From Acanthosepion pharaonis (taxonomy: Eukaryota; Mollusca; Cephalopoda; Sepiida; Sepiidae), in the NCBI GenBank assembly GCA_903632075.3, contig CAHIKZ030002633.1, positions 1,250,001 through 1,314,000 of the forward strand: a stretch of 64,000 bases of DNA, read 5' to 3'. Both the position numbers and the translations under genes were made by a program. Below the pieces are notes generated by a model. That model saw nothing but the letters and a program-made list of their open reading frames with translations, was not told the origin of the DNA and did no database searches. Each line of letters starts with the position of its first letter. Within the stretch, counting starts at the first letter, position 1. Shown piece by piece: positions 56,455-64,000 of this stretch.

Positions 56455-56752
56455 AGTCAGTTATGTGCCATGCATGATACATGCTTAAGCAATCATGTAT
56501 CTTTCGATACATGACTGACGAGGCAGATTTTTTCCTGCAGTAGGTTGCCATTTCTTTCTGCAGTAGACCAGTTGCCATCTAAGGCTATAGAACCCAGTCT
56601 GTCTTGCTATTTACTCATAGATGTGGGGAGAAGATTCATACCTTTCCCAAGGGTATTAGTACGTAAGTGAATGTAATAGATTCAACTAGAATTCAAACTC
56701 AGCTCTCCGATTCTTCAATCTGAACCGCTATCCATTACTCCAAATAAACAAT
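56455..56752 (-). mobile_element. Full-length tRNA-derived SINE
   Basis: Minus strand: TGGAGTAATGGATAGCGGTT head, GAGTTTGAATTCTAG B-box region, GGGAAAGGTATGAATCTTCT, GAGTAAATAGCAAGACAGAC, GGCAACCTACTGCAGGAAAA, hairpin ATGTATCGAAAGATACAT, and end GCACATAACTGACTG. One of the two best copies. Confidence 0.8.
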
Positions 56753-57401
56753 AGTGGTGATTAAAAACATAACTTATAATAAACTGTTGATTTATCATTG
56801 GAGATGCTCAAAGAAATATAACTACTGGTTATTTTTAATTATTATATTATTGCTGTTGTTTGAATTAGTTACAAGTTTTATTGACAAAGCTATAATAAAA
56901 GAAACATAATTTCGGTATATATTGTAAGAAACAAAGCTTTTATTTGGGTGTCAAACAACTGACAGTTTCTCCACCTGTGAATTTCTTACAAAGGATTGAG
57001 ACATTTTAATTTAATTTAGATTTAAAATAAACTACTATGTCATAGTTGTTTTGTTTTTAGTATTAAGCTTGGAATATCAGGCAGTTGAGTAAGAAAATGT
57101 AAACCTTTCACTTTCAGCATTCAGTTCACACTGCTCTATCAGTTAAAATTACTGTTAATGAGTGCAATTGTTATTTTTTATCATTATTTTAGCTGGAAAT
57201 TATTCTATGGATTCTACTTTAAGAGTTAACGATTTGATTTTATTTTACTCTACTTTAAATGCTGGATTTCATGACATTGTTTTTAAATTTTAAGAAATCT
57301 TGCTTAAGTTTAAAATAAATTGTGATTTAATAAATAAATGCCGTTTAGTCTTTTTATGTTAAAGAAACAATCATTTAAAAAAAACTAATTTGTTACGTAG
57401 A

Positions 57402-57440
57402 GAGATGAAAGGTATTTAAGAATCAATACCGTTTCATCTC
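57402..57440. promoter_or_regulatory. Hairpin upstream of TATA motif
   Basis: GAGATGAAAGGTATT (57402-57416) pairs with AATACCGTTTCATCTC (57425-57440) with one bulged base and an 8-base loop. It sits about 25 bp before a TATA motif. Could be a protein-binding dyad or chance. Confidence 0.4.
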
Positions 57441-57459
57441 TTACTTCGAAAGGCACAGG

Positions 57460-57500
57460 AAGTTTATATAAGAGGGTCGATCGAACAAGTGTGAGTGTAT
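57460..57500 (+). promoter_or_regulatory. Candidate TATA promoter
   Basis: TTTATATAAGAGGG (57463-57476) lies in a repeat-free, CpG-containing stretch; a start site would be expected near 57495-57500. Supported only by motif and context. Confidence 0.4.
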
Positions 57501-57694
57501 ATAGTGAAGCTTAACGGCGAAATTGCAATGCGAAAATACGGATTACTACTCGTATCATAAACGATAAAACTTTCATAAAACGATTGAGTCATATTTCATA
57601 ACAACTCCAAAGCATGAGCCATATTTGTTTTAGAGATAAAATATGCCAATAAGAATTCAGGTAAATATAATTTCTTCGTAACATCTATTTGAAC

Positions 57695-57935
57695 AGTTAT
57701 TGTACAATAAGTTTTAAGCGTAATTTCGTAGCAGCTTCCGTACTGTGAAGGTTACAAACGTTAGCCAATGCACCAGTTGGATACTTCCGTGTTGATATTG
57801 ACATGCGCAATAGCGCCTTCCGCCTTAGTGGCGTAAGATGACAGTCTTGGGTCGTAAACTTTGCAGTGGAGACGTTTTCAGGATTTATTTGACGAGACGG
57901 GGATAATATTTCTATAGTCAAGACTGACATGGTAA
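57695..57935 (+). other. Candidate first exon or 5' UTR ending in ATG|GTAAGT
   Basis: This is the most CpG-rich part of the right end. It has ACTTCCGTG and CCTTCCG (ETS-like) and ATGCGCAATAGCGCC (NRF1-like), common in housekeeping promoters. ACTGACATGGTAAGTAACT at about 57925-57943 places an ATG directly before a consensus splice donor, so a first exon contributing only the start codon is possible. An alternative donor CAGGTAAAT lies near 57659. A 77-codon minus frame across this stretch has no known domain. No downstream exon was recognised within the window, so the gene is not identified. Confidence 0.4.
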
Positions 57936-57939
57936 GTAA

Positions 57940-60900
57940 CTAACTAGTAAGGCGGAATCATTTATTGCCGTCTTGATGATAACTTAATAATTTATGGATT
58001 CTAAAAAAAAAAATCCGTATTAAAAATAGTGGTTTGTGTAGTTTTCTTGCTGTGTTACCTTTGAAAAAGAAAACTAAAGGGAGAGAGATGTCGCCGGCTG
58101 GATCTTGTTAAAATAAAATAATTTTGTTTTTATATAAATATGAAAAGAGAACGATTATAGCTCGAATTTAAAAGGCCTATGATATTTATTAAAGGCAATT
58201 TTACAGTGTCCATTACTAATCTGAGGTTTTGTGTTGGCATTTCTTGGACATAGCCTGCTGAACGAAAAGCCGTATTTGAATATTTGTCCGTGTTTTTAAA
58301 GAAACAAGACCGGAACATAAGCCTTTTTAAAACCCATTTTTATCGTAATTTTTCTTAATGTTTGTATTGCTATAGTTGACAAATCTTCATGAATCTTATT
58401 ACAAGCCCTAAAAAATAAGTAAATAAAATAAGATAAAGACCACACCCCAGAATTATAGTAGTAAAGCTTTCCTCCTCCTTAGGGTACACCAGCTTAAGAG
58501 TTTTGATTGATCTCTTGCTCGATGTTACGGATGTCCAGGCAGACATTCGTATAACAATAGCAATCATTTTTAAAGAAACTGCTTTCTAACGTTAAATGTG
58601 AAAAATTTGGACACGCACGAAAAATTAATATCAAATTTTTCTTTCGTCCTCTTCACGACTTAAACGTTAAGCAAGTTCAACAAGCTAGTGCACTTTATTG
58701 TAGCCCAAATGTCCCTCCATAGTTAACAAAATGGGTCAATTGGGTTTTCGATTTGTTACTGCAGTTTAAAGGGATTTCGTTTTTTTTTTTTTTTGTTTGG
58801 TTTTTCTTTTAGGCTGTTTTTTTTTTATTTTTTAAGTAACATCGATCAGAATTTATTTAGAACTGAAAAGGATAGCTAACTAGATAAGAAATTGTTTGAG
58901 CAGTTGTTTAATGGCTTTAAAATATATTACCTCTCTTATGTTTTTTTTTAAATTTGAAACGAAGTCTTACTCTTTTTATTTGAATTTGATCATTTTAAGT
59001 AATTGTTAATTTAAGTATTTTATTTTTAGTGTTTAATCCTTTTTTGCGGGGGGGGGGTAACATTATTAAGTAAGACCAGTGTATTATTTAATTTCATTAA
59101 TGTTTTTAACATTAAAAATGAATAAACGTTTTACTTTTTTTATCCTAGTGATGCTTTTTTTAAAACTAAGTCAATGAATGATATCAGATTACAAATTCTA
59201 TTACAAATTAGTCTTATTTTTTAGTTTTTAAAATTAATCTGTCTAGTGTCTGTGCTTGTTGATACTTTTCTTTTACGTTTTGGTTTTTAAGTTTGCCTTG
59301 AAAGACAGTTTTGTCAAATCAATGATTTTTTTTCAAGCATCTTGAACTTTGTGTACATTAGATTTAATTTCGATATTTTTATTCGCTTGCATGTTTTGAA
59401 ACGACTTAAAATTAAATTATTTTCTTTTTTTTTAAGTTAGCTACTTTAAAAATTAAACAAGTTTAAGATGGGCATCATTAATTTTTATTTTTCATTGTTT
59501 TTTTTTTTTTTTTTTTTTGTAGTTTTAAATATCTGTTCAGAGTATCTTGCAAGAATACGACTTGGAAAGGAAAAATCAGCTTTTTAAAAAATTTAATTTC
59601 GGTGTCCATTTTTGTGTCAAAAAGAAAAAAAAGACGACAAAATTTGTATTTTTTTTTTCTTTTTCAACAAATCAAAGTTTATCTTTGTCTAAAATTATTC
59701 TCAAAATTGATTGGTGTAAAAGTTAGAAAAAATAAATAAATATCTGAAATTTCAATTTCATGATCATCACCACTGACTGAGTCAACAACTCAACATTGCT
59801 AGGACAATGATACCGGCTTTGAGTTTTTTTTGTTTTTTTTTAATGCCAGCTCGCATACATTTTCTCAATATTTTTTTTCCACAATTACATTTTCCTTTTG
59901 TACGCTTTTGCTTCTATTTTTACTTAATTTTTAAATAAATACAAATTGGTCAATTTGAGTGTTTTTTTTATTTTGTCTTTTAGTATGATGAAGTAATTTT
60001 ATAAGCATCCACTGTTTTCGCGGAAAAACAGCATAGCGTAAATGAAAAAAATGCCACAAACTTAAAAGAAAATAAAGTATTATCGTCTCAATGAAAGAAA
60101 AAAAAGTATTTTTAATTATTTTTTTTTGAAATTTTTTTTTTCCACGTTCGAAATTTTGGTTTCGTCTTTGTTTACGTCATCGCGGCGACGTTTTTTAGTT
60201 TTTTTTTTTTCTTTTTTTACCGTTATATTTTTGGAAATTCTTGTAAAAATAAAAATTGTCAATTGAAATTTTCAGGACTTATTCACAAATGAATGAAATT
60301 ATTTTTTGAAATATTTTTTTGAAAATTTTGGTAAAAATTATATTTTTTAAAATAAACCTTAATTTAATGCCCAAAACCTTTTTGGTTCCTGAATTTTTTT
60401 TTGTTAAAAAAGGAAGATGGTAAATAATCTACTTTTCTTTCACAAATTTTATTTAACTGAAAATCTGCTGAATTGAAAAATAATGTCTTTTAATTAGAAA
60501 AGCTTTTAATTGCTTTTGTAAAATAATAATAAGGACATTATTGTCTGAAGAAATAATTTTTCTGATGAATAATTAAACAAGAATTTTTTCCTTTTTAAGA
60601 AATTTTAATTATAATAATTTATAATAGTTTTAAATCGTGTAAAGCTCTGTATTAGGAGGGTTCCTCGATATTATGTACTAATTAAGTAGAAAAAAATTTA
60701 CGAATCCAAAATTGCTAAGTTTAATAAATTTTTTTCTTTTTTTAAAAATAATTTTTAATTTTTTACTTAATACATTCCTTCTTTATTTTTTTAAAAGGTC
60801 ACGTGATCTAAGGGTTTTGTCCTTTCAAAACATTTCGTTTATTAACAGATTGTAGTTTAAATTTAAATTTTAAATTATTTTTTTTTTTTCATTTACACTA

Positions 60901-63190
60901 AATAATTTTATTTTAATATTTCCATTTTAGTGTGTGTCATACTCAAATAGAATAATTTTTTTAAAAAACTCAGACTTAAAAATTATGTCATTTTTCATCA
61001 GTAGTAGCTGTCATATCGTCAATCAATCATTATCAGTAAGATCGAACAACTGACGGGACTCGTTAATAATTGATTTGTATATTATTTTTTATGCTATAAG
61101 TAACAAAGATTTCTTTTGAAATCAGATTACTTTAACTTTAAATTTTTTTTTTTACTAAAATAACGTGTCAGAATTTTTTAAATATTTTAAAAATATAAAT
61201 TTGTGTTTGTTTACAAATTTCTTTTTAAGAAAATGGCCGTTTTTTTGACAATCAAACGTATATAGTTTCTATCTGAAAAGAATTGTTTAATTAATTACAT
61301 TTAATTATTAAACTTTCGATTAAAGCTAAAATGAAATCTTCAAGAATGTTTTTTCGTTGTAAAAATTGATTTTAAACTTCGATATAGAAAAATAACATAA
61401 TAATACGTACGACATAATTACAAAATTTGAAACATTAATTTTTCAAAACTTTCTTTATTTTTTTAAAAGATAAGCTTAAAGATTGGTAAAATTTTCTCTT
61501 GTACAATGTACATTTTTAGTTAGTTCAAAATTTTTTTTTTTTAAAACGAAAGATTTTTATTTAGTTTCGTCAAAAAATATTTTTCTCTTTGTATCAGAAC
61601 TTTTTTTATAATTAGAGTTTGCTTCTAGATTGGTGGTTAAGTTAGTTAGTTCAAGTTTTTTTTTTTTTTTTTTTAAAAACGTCGTTGTTGAAAACGCCTC
61701 GAATTATCTTGAGTTGAGTATCTTCATTTTCCCACTGGTATCACTCAGATGCTTTCTGGAATCCATTTGAAATCCTTAAAACAATGTATTATCAACCGAA
61801 GCACAATTAAATGATAATAATGAAATGGGAATGCTAAATGAGCATGACACAAATTTGGACTTTCCAGTTCACCATTATATTTTTATTTAACTACCGGAAT
61901 TTAATAGTATACTTCGAACTTCTAAGTAAACAATTACTTATTTTTGCAACGAGTTTTTATTTTTGAATGAACATACCCTTTAAAATATAAATTTTTCAGT
62001 AAAAAAAGGTAGCCAAGCAGTATTAACCTCTGATTTAAGATTTTTTAAGCATGAAGTTTTTAATGCTTTCATTTAGAGATGTTATTGCTTTTTAGTTTTT
62101 TGAGCTAAAATATTGTTTGAGGTAATTTAAATAAAATGGGGTAAAAAAAAGGTCTCCTTTTTAGTAAAATTTTGGTTCTATTTGAAAGATGAAGTAGTAG
62201 CTTTAAAAAATTAATCTAAGACATTTTTTTAGAAATGTTTTTAGTACGATCAATCATCGATCCTTCATTAATTGACAAAAGATGAAAGAAAATTTAAAAC
62301 TTCTAAAATGTCTTTAAGATATGTAGTAGAATTTAGTTTCAAAGAAAATTAGTAACATTTTTAAAAAGAATTTTGGAAAAATATTACTTACTGTTCGTAA
62401 AATATAGCGAAAAACACCTTTGAACACAGCAAGGTATATTGAATTTGAAAACGGTCAAGTTCATAGATCAAACAGTTAGCTACCACAACACCCAATTTTA
62501 CAAAAATGCCTCAAATTTAATTAAATATGAAAGCCCCAAAAAACTGCCAAAATACAGAAACTGCTGTTTCTTTTTAAAAATCATTTTTATTTAATCAAAA
62601 CCAGGTAGAAATATATTCTTTATTCTCATAAATAAAATTATTTATTTCTTTAAGAAATTTAGAATATTTTTTATAAAATATAAAAAATATTCTAATTTAA
62701 TAGCAATAATGAAATATTTTTAAAAAGTAAAAGAAAATTAATATTTGTTTTTTTTTTTTTATCCATTGCATTTATTTTTTAATATTCATTTCTGCATTTA
62801 TTAATTTTAGCTATATGATGTCATGTAACATTTAACTGCACCAAATCAGGTGTTTTTAATTATTCTAATAAAATTTATTAAACAATAGAAAGTGCTGCTA
62901 TAAAAAAAAAAAAAAAAAAAACCTGGGGAAAATTGATAAAGACTTATTGAATTGATACTGTTTATTGATTGCCGCCACTTTGCTTTCTTTCAGCTACCAA
63001 TGTCATAAAATATTCTAGACACTTCCAGGTATCATATAGAATTATTTTTAACCTGTAACCAATAGGGAGGTAATTGAAAATTGTCGAATTATTCCCTATT
63101 TGATCTTCCATACCCAAAAATAATCTAACATTTGTGAAAATAAATTTAATTTAAAAATATTTCTGATGTGAAAATGGCATCAAATTTTAC

Positions 63191-63226
<36 letters not shown>

Positions 63227-63714
63227 CTTTTAACACATTTTTTATTTAATAAAGCAACTGGAAGAATATCCAAAATCATACTGAAAAATTACAAGTGATT
63301 TTTTTCAGAAATAAATATTCAATGTTTCCCCTGTCAGATGTGAAAGAAAATGTTTTAAATTATGCAAGCATTAATTCTCAATAAAAGTAATATTTTGTTC
63401 TTTATTGAATTATTTTTGTAAGGTTTCAGGACAAAATTTCATGATTTTCTGATTTGATATTGCAAAAAACATTTTTACTGTAATGTCTTCAGGGATTTAC
63501 CTTTATAAAATTATAAAAAAAAATATTTGTCATCACCCCTCCCCCACACTTTAAAAGGATTGGGGTAGTTATCCCTCGCCTCCATTTCAATATATTTTGC
63601 TAAGTTTTCTAATAAAATACACTATTTCAGTATACAATTTATTCACTAATAAGTTTTGAAATTTTTATTTAAAGCAGATAATTCCATGACTTTTTAGTAA
63701 AAATGAGGTGGTTT

Positions 63715-63745
<31 letters not shown>

Positions 63746-64000
63746 TTCATTTTGGAAAAAAATGCATCCATATATGAATTGGTAAAAAAAAAATTATCCT
63801 AATATAAATTGATAAAATACGTCCAAAGTGTAATTTTTAAATTTCTAAATAAATTCATGCTCAAGTCATTCATGTGAATAAAGTTTAAATGAGTAAATTT
63901 TCAAAATGACACATTAACAAAATTATCTTGACGCTCTTGTTGAACAAGTATTGGATTGAAGATTAAAACTGTCACTTGAATTCTAAAAAATTTTAGTCTG
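57940..64000 (+). other. T-rich, transposon-poor stretch (possible long first intron)
   Basis: About 6 kb with many poly-T runs on the + strand (for example 58779-58795, 59497-59518, 61657-61674, 63190-63222), no (TA)n microsatellites longer than a few units, and no LINE, SINE or MITE that I could recognise. T clearly exceeds A in 58700-60400. No ORF with a known domain. The texture differs from the rest of the window and suits an intron of a gene starting near 57.5-57.9 kb. Confidence 0.4.

Noticed and set aside
57697..57930. 77-codon minus-strand protein
   Set aside because: No recognisable domain; it overlaps the CpG-rich candidate promoter/first exon, where open frames arise by chance.

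Overview
This window looks like intergenic and intronic DNA from a large, repeat-rich, AT-rich animal genome. The mix of repeats fits a cephalopod mollusc (octopus or squid type) best: a tRNA-derived SINE with a shared body, 5'-truncated CR1/jockey-like and RTE-like LINEs, Penelope-like elements, a 5S rRNA-derived copy, a hAT and Tc1 MITE background and many (TA)n tracts. The species call is an inference from repeat style; no host protein-coding gene could be identified. Almost every open frame is either transposon coding sequence or a translation of (TA)n, (CA)n or other low-complexity DNA. Layout: 0-2.7 kb holds two tandem copies of a repeat carrying a hammerhead-like core, a CR1-like LINE tail, an RTE-like LINE tail and a mariner transposase relic. 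3.2-5.6 kb holds a decayed Tc1/IS630-type transposase, a tRNA-headed SINE paired with an inverted copy of its body, and a Penelope-type palindrome. 5.6-15 kb is mostly AT-rich filler with (TA)n tracts and an ancient tandem repeat. 15.1-16 kb is a Penelope-like relic missing its reverse transcriptase core. 17.7-26.6 kb is a nest of SINEs, LINE tails, a 5S rRNA-like copy and a minisatellite-bearing repeat interrupted by the hammerhead-like repeat. 28.8-30.7 kb is a complete but internally deleted LTR retrotransposon (145-bp LTRs, 5-bp target duplication, gag plus protease only). 31.3-31.7 and 39.3-39.8 kb are hAT MITEs with 8-bp target duplications. 33-36.5 kb contains RTE-like LINE remnants with internal tandem duplications. 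38.1-39.1 kb is a CR1-like LINE split by a 447-bp solo LTR. 44.1-46.2 kb is a Tc1 deletion derivative, a hammerhead-bearing palindrome and the best Penelope-like reading frame (362 codons, GIY-YIG endonuclease). 51.2-52.2 kb is the least decayed CR1-like LINE. 55.3-56.3 kb is a minisatellite repeat. From about 57.4 kb the character changes: a hairpin and TATA motif, a CpG-richer stretch ending in an ATG directly followed by a consensus splice donor, then about 6 kb of T-rich DNA almost free of recognisable transposons. This is the only place where a host gene start seems plausible (promoter, first exon and large first intron on the + strand). No novel multi-gene system was found. The most interesting material is the hammerhead-like cores shared by several Penelope-type repeats and the clear nested-insertion records (SINE in LINE, solo LTR in LINE, hammerhead repeat in minisatellite repeat).
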